Assembly: GCA_016946835.1 (NCBI GenBank)
Contig: JACVTC010000225.1
Coordinates: 83,824-147,823, forward strand
Source: Neocallimastix lanati (nom. inval.)
Taxonomy: Eukaryota; Neocallimastigomycota; Neocallimastigomycetes; Neocallimastigales; Neocallimastigaceae
DNA length: 64,000 bases
Direction of reading: 5' to 3'
The position numbers and the translations under genes are program-made. Under the pieces are notes generated by a model. The model saw only the letters and a program-made list of their open reading frames with translations. It did not search any database and was not told the origin of the DNA. Below are positions 11,628 through 24,300 of the stretch, piece by piece (positions within the stretch are counted from its first letter, which is position 1; each line of letters starts with the position of its first letter).

Positions 11628-12898
11628 AAAACAATAAAGTAAATTAACAGTATTTAAATATTTATATAAATATTTAATTATTATTATTATATAATTACTT
11701 ATTACGAAAACTATTAATAATTAATATTTAGAAAAGAATATATTAATCTATAATAAAAAAATAATAAAATGATTAAAAATATATTTATATATAAAAGTTT
11801 ATTTAATTATTAATTATAATTAATTAAATAATAAATGTTAATTTTTTAATTAATATTAATAATATTTAATAATAATTTGAATATATAAAAAATATTTTTA
11901 AGATAATTTCTTATATAATATAAAATCCAAAATATGTAAATTATTTACTACTAAATTATATATATAGATAATTTACTATATTTATGTTTTTTTATAACTT
12001 AAAATTTATTATAAACATTTATATTTTTTTATTATTTTTTTGTATTCTCTTCTAAAATTAATATTACTTTTTTATATAAATTTAAAAATACTTAAATTTA
12101 TTTTTCAAAATCTGAAAATTTAAATAATTATAATAATTTTTTATATCATTATTTATATATTTTTTGAAAAATTTAACAAATAATAAAACATACTTATATA
12201 TAAAGCATATGTTTTATATTTCAATAATATATATTTTATTTTTTTTATTTATTTAAATATAAAATAAACAAAAATAATATTAAAATGATAAAAAAATATT
12301 AATTTTGAATTATTAAATTATTTTAATTTAAAAAATACTATTAATTGGATTTTGAATTTATTATTCAATAACATTAAAATTATTTGATTAAAAAAATATT
12401 TTTATTATATATAATACCATGTATATTTTTTAAAAATATTATAATAAAAATTATTTATTATTTGATTAATACAATTTTATAATTTATTTAAAATAATTAG
12501 TATTTTATTTTAATTAAAAATCTTTATACAAATTTCATATTATTATATTTAATAAATTTATATAAAAATATAAATATTTTATATTTAATATTTTTTATAT
12601 TTTATTATTTGAAAATAGATATATTAAAATAATATAATTAAAAAACTTAATTTAAGTAATAATTTAATTTATATTTAGTAATATAATTACAATATACTTT
12701 AAATTATACTTTATAAACTTTAATTTTAATTAAATTATTTTCAATATAATATAATAAATTTAAAAAATAATAAATATGCTTAGCAATTTTTATTATTCTT
12801 TTATTTTTAATACTTATTAAATCACTATTAAAGTTATTATTATAAGTAATATCTAAATAATAAAATTTCTATTAATATATATTTCAAACTTTTATAAA
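11628..12898. other. AT-rich intergenic, upstream of ankyrin-like gene
   Basis: Nearly pure A/T. It must contain the promoter of the gene at 12899, but no specific element can be singled out because TATA-like strings are everywhere. Confidence 0.5.
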
Positions 12899-13945
12899 AT
12901 GGACAATGATATTAAAGAAATAAAATACTATATTGAAAAAAATGATTATAATAATTTAGAAGAAATTTTAGGGGTTTTTATGATATCAAAAGAAAAATTG
13001 CAAAACAAAAATTTTGACATTTTATGTTACTCGATTCAATGTGGATGTAGCAATAAATTAATTAAACAAATTTATGAATGGTGCAATATAAAAGATGTAG
13101 ATTACTATTATTTAATAAACAATAAATTAATTTCACCATTACTCAATTCATTCATTTATAAAAATTATAAAATAATTGAATTTTTAATTGAAAAAGGAGC
13201 CAATATTAATAAAAAATATAATAATATGACGTTATTAAAATATTTAATTTCAAACGAATATTTAAGTGAAGACGCTATTTCAATTTTAGTAAAAAATCAG
13301 TATGTTTTTAGTCGTAATGATTTTAATTTACTTTTTCAAAAAGATTTCAACTTACTTATATTTACATTTGATAAAATTACAGTATTTAATAAGAATATCG
13401 AGAATAACTATAATAATTATTATGATAATAATAATAATAATAAATTAAGAGAAAAAAAGAAAATTGTAAAAAAAAATGAGGAAAAAAGCGAAAAAGAAAT
13501 AAATGAAAAAGAAATAAATGAAAATGAATATATATTCAAACATGAAATCAACGTTTCTTTTATGTGGTATATCACTTACTTTCGAAAAAAGGAATTTAAT
13601 AAAATTTTACAGTTATTCAAATATGAAACATCGGAAGAACGTTCTAAAGGATTAGAATTTTTTAATTATCATTTTAATTATTTAGATAAAAATTATGAAA
13701 ACGATATTAAACTTCAATTTTTACATGAAATTATACATAAACATGTTGAAATTCCAAAATTTCAAATTGGGAATAAAAAGGAATTTATTGATGAAATTTA
13801 TTTAAAAAATCAATTTAATAAAATTTTAATTAGGAAACATGAACTCTATAGCAGATATATTTCAAATAATGATTATAGTCGTATTAAAAAATTTAAAAAA
13901 AATAATAAATTTTTTATAAAATATATGCAAAAACCTCCTGAATAA
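12899..13945 (+). CDS. Ankyrin-repeat-like protein (348 aa)
   Basis: A single intronless frame with an ATG in A-rich context. Residues 1-60 form helical pairs; residues about 78-118 (SPLLNSFIYKNYKIIEFL, then IEKGANIN) match an ankyrin repeat. Residues about 165-215 are an Asn/Lys/Glu low-complexity linker. The C-terminal third is a conserved helical block (FRKKEFNKILQLFKYE) also found in the paralogue at 27589-28737. There is no signal peptide or membrane segment. Ankyrin repeats mediate protein contacts; no enzymatic domain is visible and the partner is unknown. Codon use is strongly A/T-ending but the frame is kept over more than 1 kb in an AT desert, arguing for a real gene. It ends KPPE and is shorter than the paralogue at the C-terminus. 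Confidence 0.75.
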   Translation: MDNDIKEIKYYIEKNDYNNLEEILGVFMISKEKLQNKNFDILCYSIQCGCSNKLIKQIYEWCNIKDVDYYYLINNKLISPLLNSFIYKNYKIIEFLIEKGANINKKYNNMTLLKYLISNEYLSEDAISILVKNQYVFSRNDFNLLFQKDFNLLIFTFDKITVFNKNIENNYNNYYDNNNNNKLREKKKIVKKNEEKSEKEINEKEINENEYIFKHEINVSFMWYITYFRKKEFNKILQLFKYETSEERSKGLEFFNYHFNYLDKNYENDIKLQFLHEIIHKHVEIPKFQIGNKKEFIDEIYLKNQFNKILIRKHELYSRYISNNDYSRIKKFKKNNKFFIKYMQKPPE

Positions 13946-16480
13946 TTATTAATTAAAAAAATCAAATAAACATAAAAATAAATGAATAATAATCTTTTTT
14001 AAATAATATTTTTTAATAATTTTGTAAATATAATTATTTTTTTCTTTTTATTAATAATAAATTTATATTTAATACATTTTCTATATTAAAGTTTCATTTA
14101 TTATAATATTAAAAAATATAACATATAAATTTTAATATAATTAATAAAACATCATGTATAATATAAATATGAATATATTATAATAAAGTTATAAATATTT
14201 AAAAAAATGTAAATATAAAAATAAAATTTTTATTTTTTTAAAATGATTTGTTATATTTTTAATATATTAATATCTTTATAAAATATTTTTTTAATTAGAT
14301 TTAGTATTAATATATTTTTATAATGGAAATAATTATAAATTTTATTGTAGCAATAGTTTTTTTAATATTTTAAAAAATAATTAAATTTTTAATATTTTTA
14401 TTATAATATTTATAAAATAATTATAAATAAAAAAAAATTATTAATTATACTCACAAATATTAATTAGAGTAATAGTAATATACATTTTAATATTACAAAT
14501 TTCTTTTTTTGATATTTAAATATTTATAAATAACAATTTTAATTTTAATTTAAATATATTTTAATATTTATTTTTATTATTAATTTTTTTATTAATTTTT
14601 ATTTTTTTATATATAATATTAAAAAAGATTTATTGTATTATATTTTTTTTAAATTAAATAATATATATATATTTTTTGTAAATTATTAAATTTTATATAT
14701 TATTATATAAATATGAATGTAAATTTTTTTAAAAAATTATAATAAAAATAATAAAAATAATAAAAATTTTTAATAATATTTTGTTTATTTAAGAACTAAA
14801 ATATTTTAATTTATATTTTTATTCCTTTATTTTTAATTACTTTTTATAATAAAATATATTGTAAAATTAAAAATATATATAAATTACATTTAGTTTTTAT
14901 ATTAGTTAAACCATTTTGTATATTTATTTTATATTTTTAATTCATTTTTAATGACAGATTCCATTTTATAAATAAAATGATCATATAATATTATTATTTA
15001 TTAATAAATATAAAATATTAAAAATCAAAAATTTATTAAAGTTTCTATTCAATTAATTTTAATTAATATTAAAAGTTCTATGAAATGTTAATATATATAT
15101 AAAAATACATTATTCAATAATACAAAAATAATATAAAAATTTTTATTTCAAATAAAATATATACTAAATAAAATAGAATAAAACTATTAATATATATTCT
15201 ATAATAATATCAGGTTATGATGTAAAACTCATTAAATTAATATATCAAAAAACTATTAGTAATTATATTATTTTTTATTAAATTATTTAACTATATTCTT
15301 CCAAATTTTTTATTTTTTAATAATTCTTCTTTTTGTCTTATTATTCTGTATTTTTTAATTCTATTTTTTTTATCATGATTTTTATTCAAATTTATGGCTT
15401 TTTATTATGGATGATTGAATTTATTAATCATCCACTTAGTTCAAATAAAATTATTAATCATTTTTGGTTGTTTTTTTACTTTGCTTTCGTTTATTAAGAT
15501 TTATGTTGAATTTAAATCTTTCAAAAATAAAAATTAAAATAAAGCTTAAAGTATCTTAATTATTATTTATATTGCTTCCTTTTTTAATTTTTATTGATTT
15601 TTTATTTTCCAGTATTGAATTTTTTTATTTCTTTATTAATATGACTTAATATATATAATTTTTAATATTATCTTTAGAAAACATAAATATTAACTATTTT
15701 TTTATAAACTTTATTGAATATAGATCTTTAGTCAGTTTCAATAAGTTATGTAATAAAATGTTTCAATTTGTTTCGATAATATAAAATTGTGTAATATATT
15801 GTTTTTTTTTATATAAAAATTAATGGTTTCTTTATTTTAATAAGTAAGTTATTACAGAATAAAATTTAAAAATAATAATAAAATTTTTTTCTTAAATTAA
15901 ATATTATATATAATTGGAAATAATTTTAAATTATTGCGAAATGGAAATTTGAAATAAGTATTATATTAATTAATATAGACAGAGCATATATTTGCGATGA
16001 ATATAAAATTTTCATAAAATGATATTTTGCAATTTTAATTTATCTAAATTTATTTATTTTTTTATAAACTAAATAATAAATTTACATTTACAAATAAAAC
16101 TATTGATATATATTTTATTTATTATTTTTTATTTTTAAGATCTTTCTTTTATATTTTATTTTATATATAACTTTATATGATATAACAAATAATGTGAACT
16201 TTTATTATTTGTAAAATATTTATAAAAATATTATATAATGAATTTTTATAATAAATAAGGTAAATATAATTGTGATAAGTAAATAAATATATTAAAAAAT
16301 TAAATTAATTTATCGAAATTAATTCATTTTTTTATAAACTTAACATAAATTTACATTTAAAAATAATATTATTGTTACTTATATTGTTAAATATATTTTT
16401 ATATTTTTAAGATTTTTTGTTTTTTTTATATTTTATTTTATATATAACTAATTTAACAAATAAAATAAATTTATTGAAAA
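13946..16480. other. AT-rich intergenic, no gene seen
   Basis: No recognisable gene. From about 16060 onward, fragments resembling the satellite unit (TTTTATTTATTACTATTT-like strings) appear, so the satellite's left edge decays gradually. Confidence 0.6.
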
Positions 16481-19061
16481 ATCCAAATAATAACTATATA
16501 TTTTATTTATTACTATTTTATTATGGTTTATATTATTTTTTTTTTTTTTTTCAAAAAAATGAAATGTTAATTTTAATATTTTGTAAAGTAACTTGAACAC
16601 TCCGTTTTATGAATAATAATCATAAATAATTTAATTATTAAATTCTTAGTATTTTTTAGTTAAATTGAATTAATTTAATGAAATTTCAAAATTAATTTAA
16701 CAAAAAAAAAAAAAAGACTATTGAAAAATCCAAATAATAACCATATATTTTATTTATTACTATTTTATTATTGTTTATATTTTTTTTTTTTTTTATCTTA
16801 AAAAAAAGAAATGTACTTTTTAATAGTTTTTCAAGTAACGTGAACACTACGTTTTATGAATAATAATAATAAATAATTTAATTAATAAATTTTTAGTATT
16901 TTTTAGTTAAATACAAAAATGATGGAAAAAAAATATGTAAAATTTTTGAATTAATTTATTGAAATTTCAAAATTATTTTAACAAAAAAAAAAAAAAAAAC
17001 TATTGAAAAATCCAAATAATAACCATATATTTTATTTATTACTATTTTATTATTGTTTATATTTTTTTTATTTTTATCTTAAAAAAAAGAAATGTATTTT
17101 TTAATAGTTTTTCAAGTAACGTGAACACTATATTTTATTAAAAATTATCATAAATAATTTAATTAATAAATTTTTAGTATTTTTTAGTTAAATACAAAAA
17201 TGATGGAAAAAAAATATGTAAAATTTTTGAATTAATTTAATGAAATTTCAAAATTAATTTAACAAAAAAAAAAAAAAAAAGACTATTGAAAAATCCAAAT
17301 AATAACCATATATTTTATTTATTACTATTTTATTATTGTTTATACTCTTTTTTTTTTTTATCTTAAAAAAAAGAAATGTATTTTTTAATAGTTTTTCAAG
17401 TAACGTGAACAACTATATTTTATTAAAAATTATCATAAATAATTTAATTAATAAATTTTTAGTATTTTTTAGTTAAATACAAAAATGATGGAAAAAAAAT
17501 ATGTAAAATTTTTGAATTAATTTAATGAAATTTCAAAATTAATTTAACAAAAAAAAAAAAAAAAAGACTATTGAAAAATCCAAATAATAACCATATATTT
17601 TATTTATTACTATTTTATTATTGTTTATATTTTTTTTTTTTTTTATCTTAAAAAAAAGAAATGTATTTTTTAATAGTTTTTCAAGTAACGTGAACAACTA
17701 TATTTTATTAAAAATTATCATAAATAATTTAATTAATAAATTTTTAGTATTTTTTAGTTAAATACAAAAATGATGGAAAAAAAATATGTAAAATTTTTGA
17801 ATTAATTTAATGAAATTTCAAAATTAATTTAACAAAAAAAAAAAAAAAGACTATTGAAAAATCCAAATAATAACCATATATTTTATTTATTACTATTTTA
17901 TTATTGTTTATACTCTTTTTTTTTTTTATCTTAAAAAAAAGAAATGTATTTTTTAATAGTTTTTCAAGTAACGTGAACAACTATATTTTATTAAAAATTA
18001 TCATAAATAATTTAATTAATAAATTTTTAGTATTTTTTAGTTAAATACAAAAATGATGGAAAGAAAAATATGTGAAATTTTTGAATTAATTTATTGAAAT
18101 TTCAAAATTAATTTAAAAAAAAAAAATAAAACTAGTGAAAAATAAAAATAATTTATATATATTTTATTTATTACTATTATATTATTGTCTATTTTTTTTT
18201 TTTATTTTTATCTCAAAAAAAAAAAATGTATTTTTTAATAGTTTGTCAAGTAACGTGAACACTATATTTTATTAAAAATTATAATATATAATTTAATTAA
18301 TAAATTTTTAGTATTTTTGAGTTAAATAAAATATGATGGAAAGAAAAATATGTGAAATTTTTGAATTAATTTATTGAAATTTCAAAATTTAATTAATAAA
18401 AAAAAAATAAAACTAGTGAAAAATCAAAATAATATCCATATATTTTATTTATTACTATTATATTATTGTCTATTTTTTTTTTATCTCAAATAAAAGAAAT
18501 ATATTTTTTAATAGTTTGTCAAGTAACGTGAACACTATATTTTATTAAAAATTATCATATATAATTTAATTAATAAATTTTTAGTATTTTTGAGTTAAAT
18601 AAAATATGATGGAAAGAAAAATATGTGAAATTTTTGAATTAATTTATTGAAATTTCAAAATTTAATTAATAAAAAAAAAATAAAACTAGTGAAAAATCAA
18701 AATAATATCCATATATTTTATTTATTACTATTATATTATTGTCTATTTTTTTTTTATCTCAAAAAAATGAAATATATTTTTTAATAGTTTGTCAAGTAAC
18801 GTGAACACTATATTTTATTAAAAATTATCATATATAATTTAATTAATAAATTTTTAGTATTTTTGAGTTAAATAAAATATGATGGAAAGAAAAATATGTG
18901 AAATTTTTGAATTAATTTATTGAAATTTCAAAATTAATTTAAAAAAAAAAATAAAACTAATGAAAAATCAAAATAATATCCATATATTTTATTTATTACT
19001 ATTATATTATTGTCTATTTTTTTTTATCTCAAATAAAAGAAATATATTTTTTAATAGTTTG
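16481..19061 (+). repeat. Satellite array, left block (~10 units of 237-285 bp)
   Basis: Using TATTGAAAAATCC or CTAGTGAAAAAT as phase mark, units start near 16481, 16718, 17000, 17283, 17568, 17851, 18132, 18413, 18686 and 18957. Spacing is 281-285 bp for the middle units and 271-273 bp for the last ones; the first is 237 bp. Each unit has an A tract, a T tract, the block CAAGTAACGTGAACA, and the block GATGGAAAGAAAAATATGTG. Two subtypes exist: left units read GACTATTGAAAAATCC and ACTATTTTATTATTG, right units read AACTAGTGAAAAATC and ACTATTATATTATTG. No ORF. The array is cut at 19061 by a Ty3 element and resumes at 26509. Confidence 0.95.
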
Positions 19062-19443
19062 TGATATAAAACAAATATGTGTAGTAACATATTTGTATAT
19101 TTAATAATAATTATTAAATATTAAATTTATATCTTTTTGATAATATTTATTTTATTTTATTTTATTTCAATATATATTATTATAATTATAATAATTATAA
19201 TACTTTAATTCATATAAAATTTATATAATTCTATATATTAGAATATGTATTTAATATATTACCTATTTCTTATAAATTAAATTATTTATATTAGAAATAG
19301 AGAACTCTATTGTAAATTTTTAGGAATTAGAATTATTATTTTAATTGTACGAATATTATAATATTATAAATAAAATATACTAAACTACCATTATTTAAAA
19401 CCCACTGCTTATAAATTATTGCACATAAAAGTCCCGCATATCA
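19062..19443 (+). repeat. 5' LTR of the satellite-inserted Ty3 element (382 bp)
   Basis: Begins TGATATAAAACAAATATGTG and ends GTCCCGCATATCA. The outer ~80 bp and the terminal ~25 bp match the 3' LTR closely. The middle differs greatly in length, the 3' copy being about 180 bp longer. Confidence 0.9.
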
Positions 19444-19448
19444 AAAAT

Positions 19449-19467
19449 TGGTGGAGATATCGGGGAT
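19449..19467 (+). promoter_or_regulatory. tRNA primer binding site
   Basis: TGGTGGAGATATCGGGGAT starts 5 nt after the LTR. Its complement ends in CTCCACCA preceded by a plausible tRNA acceptor/T-stem strand, as expected for the 3' end of a tRNA primer of minus-strand DNA synthesis. The related element at 52462 uses TGGTGGAG as well. Confidence 0.75.
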
Positions 19468-19587
19468 GTGCAATAATATAGTTGTATTATTTTTATAAGT
19501 GTTTTATTAAGAGATATATTTTTATTATAATTATTTTCGTGTGTTAATTTATTAAGTTTAAATAAAATATTAGTTGAAAATTAATAA

Positions 19588-19595
19588 TTGCGCGT

Positions 19596-19647
<52 letters not shown>

Positions 19648-19929
19648 TATTTTATTCTTATTAATTAAAGGCAGCTGGGAATTTGGACCAGGATAAAAAC
19701 GAATAAGTCTTTAATTACTATTTAGATTTAGTTAATAGTGATAAGTTAGTTAATTAATTGTAATATTTTATTTGTAATTAAAGATAACTGGGAGTTTGAA
19801 CCAGTATAAAAACGAATAAGCCTTTAATTATTAACTATTAGTTTATTATAAAAAAAAAAAAAAAATAATAATAATAATAATAATAATAGAAGTAATAAAT
19901 AGTATTAATTAGTAAATTAATTAATAAGT

Positions 19930-19977
<48 letters not shown>

Positions 19978-20183
19978 ATATATATAATAATAATAAATAA
20001 TAATTATAATAATATTAATATTGATAATAATACTTAGTAACAAAAATAAATAGTAAAAATTTTTAATAGTGATAAAATATATATTTAATTTTATAAATTA
20101 TTGAACGCGTTTTATTAGTTAATAAGACTATATATTATTGTATTTATATATATATACTACTCATTATTTGGAATTTTCTTAAA
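19588..20183 (+). other. A/T-rich leader with poly-A runs and a duplicated ~50-bp block
   Basis: Untranslated leader between primer site and gag. It has long A runs near 19589-19631 and 19933-19975. A block reading CTGGGAATTTGGACCAG, then ATAAAAACGAATAAGT, occurs at about 19668-19718 and again, slightly changed, at about 19783-19833. The duplicated block may be a packaging or translation signal; this is inference. Confidence 0.55.
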
Positions 20184-21308
20184 ATGTCAAGTTCACCTAC
20201 TACTTCGACAACTCTAGTGGATAACGATGATGTCGATACTAGAACTCTACCAAGGATTGGAGGTGTTCATAAAGATGCAGAAATTTGGAAGTTTCGTATT
20301 ACTGACTGGTTTAGAAGGGAACGTATTGTAACGGATGCAGGAAAATTCAGTTATATCATTGCATCCTGTGAGGATGATATAGTTCGTGTACTTCATATGG
20401 AACAAGTCAAGTTGAATCGGATTCTAACACTAGATGAATGTGTATACCTAATTAAAAAGAAATATTGGAGAGAAAATCTGAAAGAAGACAAATTAAGACA
20501 AATTAAGAAAATTATGATCAATCCAAATGAAAGTATTTACGACTTTAATACTAGATTCTTAGAGTTATATGATCAATTAGATTCCGCAGACCAATCTTCC
20601 TTCTCAGTGATCGACTATGAAAATGCCTTGAGACCTCGTAGTAGAATTTATGAAAGAATCGCCATGGCTGAAGCTCCTGACCTTGAAACTGCCTGTAAAT
20701 TAGCTGAGAAATATGAAAATATATTAACTCAATCTCAAGGAAACCAAGAAATGTGGGGTCCTTATGGTAATATCAATAATTATAATAGAAGAAATAATTT
20801 TTCCCAATCTGGTAGATCAAACCTTAATAATGCTTTCATTGATCAATATAATAATAATTCAAATTTCACTCCATTTAATAATAATTTTAATACATTTAAC
20901 AATTCAGGAAATTTTAATAGAATAAGAAGATTTAATAATGTATCATTAAATTCATCATCTAGAATGAATTCTAGCGTTTTGAGAAATTTTAGAAACCCAA
21001 ATTTTAATAGTTTTAATAATAACAATAATCTTGGTAACAATAATTTTAATAATAATTATAACAATGGTAATAATTATAATAATAGTAATAACAATAATCG
21101 TAATATGAATCACAATACAAATAATTATAATAATAATTCTGATGTTATAGACGATTTAACTAATCAAATGAAAAATTTAAAAATTAAAACCTGTTATTTC
21201 TGTCATCAACCGGATCATGTTTTAAAAGATTGCGTTGCTTTTGATAGATTCCAAAATGATCCAAATTATGAAAATTATATTAATTCCTTATATTCTCAAA
21301 AAAACTAG
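20184..21308 (+). CDS. gag: Ty3/gypsy Gag (374 aa)
   Basis: Structural protein that assembles the cytoplasmic virus-like particle. Residues about 25-180 form the capsid domain (IWKFRITDWFRRERIV; LDECVYLIKKKYWRE; YDFNTRFLELYDQLD). Residues about 195-320 are an Asn-rich low-complexity stretch. A single CCHC zinc knuckle (CYFCHQPDHVLKDC) starts near residue 337. The start ATG is the first in frame. The frame ends in TAG at 21306-21308, directly after the heptamer AAAAAAC, so ribosomes slipping back one base read on into pol. Intact, no stops. Confidence 0.9.
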   Translation: MSSSPTTSTTLVDNDDVDTRTLPRIGGVHKDAEIWKFRITDWFRRERIVTDAGKFSYIIASCEDDIVRVLHMEQVKLNRILTLDECVYLIKKKYWRENLKEDKLRQIKKIMINPNESIYDFNTRFLELYDQLDSADQSSFSVIDYENALRPRSRIYERIAMAEAPDLETACKLAEKYENILTQSQGNQEMWGPYGNINNYNRRNNFSQSGRSNLNNAFIDQYNNNSNFTPFNNNFNTFNNSGNFNRIRRFNNVSLNSSSRMNSSVLRNFRNPNFNSFNNNNNLGNNNFNNNYNNGNNYNNSNNNNRNMNHNTNNYNNNSDVIDDLTNQMKNLKIKTCYFCHQPDHVLKDCVAFDRFQNDPNYENYINSLYSQKN

Positions 21309-21330
21309 ATAATGGAAGAAGGCTAACTTC
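21299..21330 (+). promoter_or_regulatory. Programmed -1 ribosomal frameshift signal (gag/pol)
   Basis: Heptamer A-AAA-AAC at 21299-21305 lies in the correct phase (X XXY YYZ) and ends one base before the gag stop TAG. The -1 frame is open from there: K-L-D-N-G-R-R-L-T-S, joining the pol frame. About 12 nt downstream, GAAG (21318-21321) and CTTC (21327-21330) can pair across a 5-nt loop; an alternative 5-bp GGAAG/CTTCC pairing also exists. The same design occurs at 53616. Confidence 0.85.
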
Positions 21331-24300
21331 CTTTAATCAAAATGCCAACCCTAGTATAATTGCAGCTACCTCATGGAATGATAATTACAAAAATATTATT
21401 GCTGCTGCAAAACGTAGTAGAGATGAAAAATATTCATCCTTACTACCAAAAACAAAAAGAAAAATTAATAATGAAGAATTAAGCGAAAATGATTATACTA
21501 ATAAAATGTATTATAATACAATAAATAATTCACCTAAAATAAAATATAATTTAAGAAATAGAAATATTGTAGAGTTACCCCTTAAGAATAAACCAAAAAT
21601 TAATTACAATATTAATAATACTAAAAATTTTAATCATGATATAACTAATAAACATGACAACGAAAATGTGGATAATAATACATTGGAAAGTATTAATGAT
21701 GGAAATTTAGATAAACTAAATATTAACAAAACGAAGGTATTGAACAATAATGACTTTGAAAGTATAGGTAAGAAAATAAGGAATAATAGTTTGGATATTG
21801 TGGATAAAGCAGATTTGGATATTATGAATAAAGTTGACTTGGATGTAGAGAACAATAATAAAAATAAAACGGATAACTTGAACACTCAAAATGAAGAAAT
21901 TGGTAAAAATAGTAAAGTTAATAATCTAAATAAAATTGGAATTGGAAATAGAATGAACCCTACCAATGATAAAGAAAGAGATAAAACGAAGGACAAAGCT
22001 ACCAGAGTTGGTCAAATAATTCAATTGTTAGAGGGTGTTGAACCATACGATATTGTGGAAGAATTGAGAAATACCCCAGCTAATATTAATTTGGCTCAGT
22101 TATTAGGAATTAGTAGTGCCTTGCGTGCCGATGTTAACAGAAGTTTCAAAAAATTGAAAACAGAAGAGGAAACAATCATAGGCTATGCGGAATGTTACGA
22201 TGACATCGAAAATTTTGAGATTGTCAACAATCCGACACATTGCTACTGTACCAGGGAAGTCCATGAACACGATATTGCTGTGGTCAGTGGTTCCGTTGAT
22301 GGTTATCCTGCCGCTATTTTAATTGATGGTGGTAGTAACGCGAATTTAGTAACTAGGAAATTTCTCACAAAATTCATCAAAAATTATACTGTTGTAAGAA
22401 CTACCTCTGGCAGAGTACATCAAGCTTTATCTGATGTTGAAGAAAAGGTTTATGAAAAAGTTCAACCTGAAGTACAAATTGGAACATTAAAAATTAATAC
22501 TGAATTTAGAGTCGTGGATAACGGTGATCCTATTTTTGATATAATTATTAATTTAAAAACACAAGCGGATTATAAGTTGCTAGTAGATGCTAATAGTAAA
22601 TATTTATATGTGAGAAATAAAATTAATAATATCAATGGTATTTTCAGTTTTAACGTTGTACCCTTAGTACCATTAGAGGACGTTCAAATTTTTCAATCTC
22701 AAGCTATGTTTTGTTATATAATAGAAAATCCACCTTCTACAATAATTAATAATATTAATAGTATTAATGAGAATGTTGATAAAAATAAAATTCTTGAAGT
22801 ATTAATTGATAATATGGATATCAAAGATTTGGATTTTAAGGCAGAATTCAAAAAAATATTAAATTCTTATACAGATGTTATAGCCGTTTCCAGTGATGAT
22901 TTGGAACCTTCAGAATTACTACCTCACCATATTGAACTAATTGCAGGTAGTAAACCTATTAAACAAAAAGCTTATAGAATTTCTCAAATTCAATTAGAAG
23001 CTTTAAAAATAGAATTAAAGAAATTAATAGATAAAGGACTAATTGTACCATCTCATTCACCATGGTCGTCACCTATTGTATTAGTACCTAAGAAAAACGG
23101 TCGTTGGAGATTATGTATAGATTATAGATTATTAAATAATATCACTAAAAAGGATGCCTATGCAATCCCGATAATACAAGAAATTTTTGATGCTCTAAAA
23201 GATGCTTATATTTTTTCAACTTTGGATCTGTTTAGTGGGTATCACCAGATACCTATGTTTAAGGATGATCAAGAACTTACTTCATTTACTACTAAGTTTG
23301 GAAATTATTACTTTAAGGTAATGCCTTTTGGTTTGACCAACGCTCCTGCTACCTTCCAGAGAGAAATGAATCGTATATTCTTTGACTTAATAAATAAATG
23401 TGTTCAAATATATTTGGATGATATTATTGTATATTCACCATCCATTGAACAACATCTAATAGATTTAACAAATGTTTTTGAAATTCTTAGAAATAATAAA
23501 TTAAAAATGAATATTGAAAAGTGTCATTTCTGTGTTTACGAAGTTGAAGCGTTGGGACACAAGATTTCAAATAAGGGGTTATTACCCATAGAAAGAAAAG
23601 TAGATGCAATCAAGAATTTAGATATTCCTACCAATATTTCTGAATTACGTTCTTTTCTTGGAATGGTTGGATATTACAGAAATTTTATTGAAAACTATGC
23701 TTCTATTTCTGAACCTCTACGTAAACTTTTAAGGAAAAACTCACCTTTTATTTGGACTAAAGAACAAACTATTAGTTTTGATAATATGAAGAATTCTCTT
23801 TGTAACGCACCTATCTTATGTTATCCACGTTTTGATAAACCCTTTATTATTCGTACAGATGCTAGCTATCTAGGGATAGGTGGAGTATTATTACAACTAT
23901 ATGAAGATAAAATAGAACACCCAGTATTTTATATTAGTCGTTCTTTAAGTAAATCTGAACATAATTACTCTATTACTGAATTGGAAGGAACTGCAGCTTA
24001 CTACTGCATTAATAAGTTTAAACCCTATATTCTTGGAAACCCTTTTCGGACTATTCTTTACACAGATCATCAACCTTTAGTTCCTATAATTAAAAACAAT
24101 GAACCAAATACAAGTAAACATGCTCGTTGGTGTCTTTTATTTAGTCAGTTACAAGTTGACGTTGTTTATCAACCCGGGAGAGCAAATATATTAGCTGATG
24201 CACTTTCTCGTATAAAAAGGAAAGATATTATTACTACTAATGCTTTGGTAAACGATAATAATAGTAATACTGAAGGTAACGTAAAAGAAAACAATGAAAA

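Noticed and set aside
16481-19061. Regularly spaced repeats resembling a CRISPR array
   Set aside because: Units are ~272-285 bp with no unique spacers, and the setting is eukaryotic; this is a satellite array.
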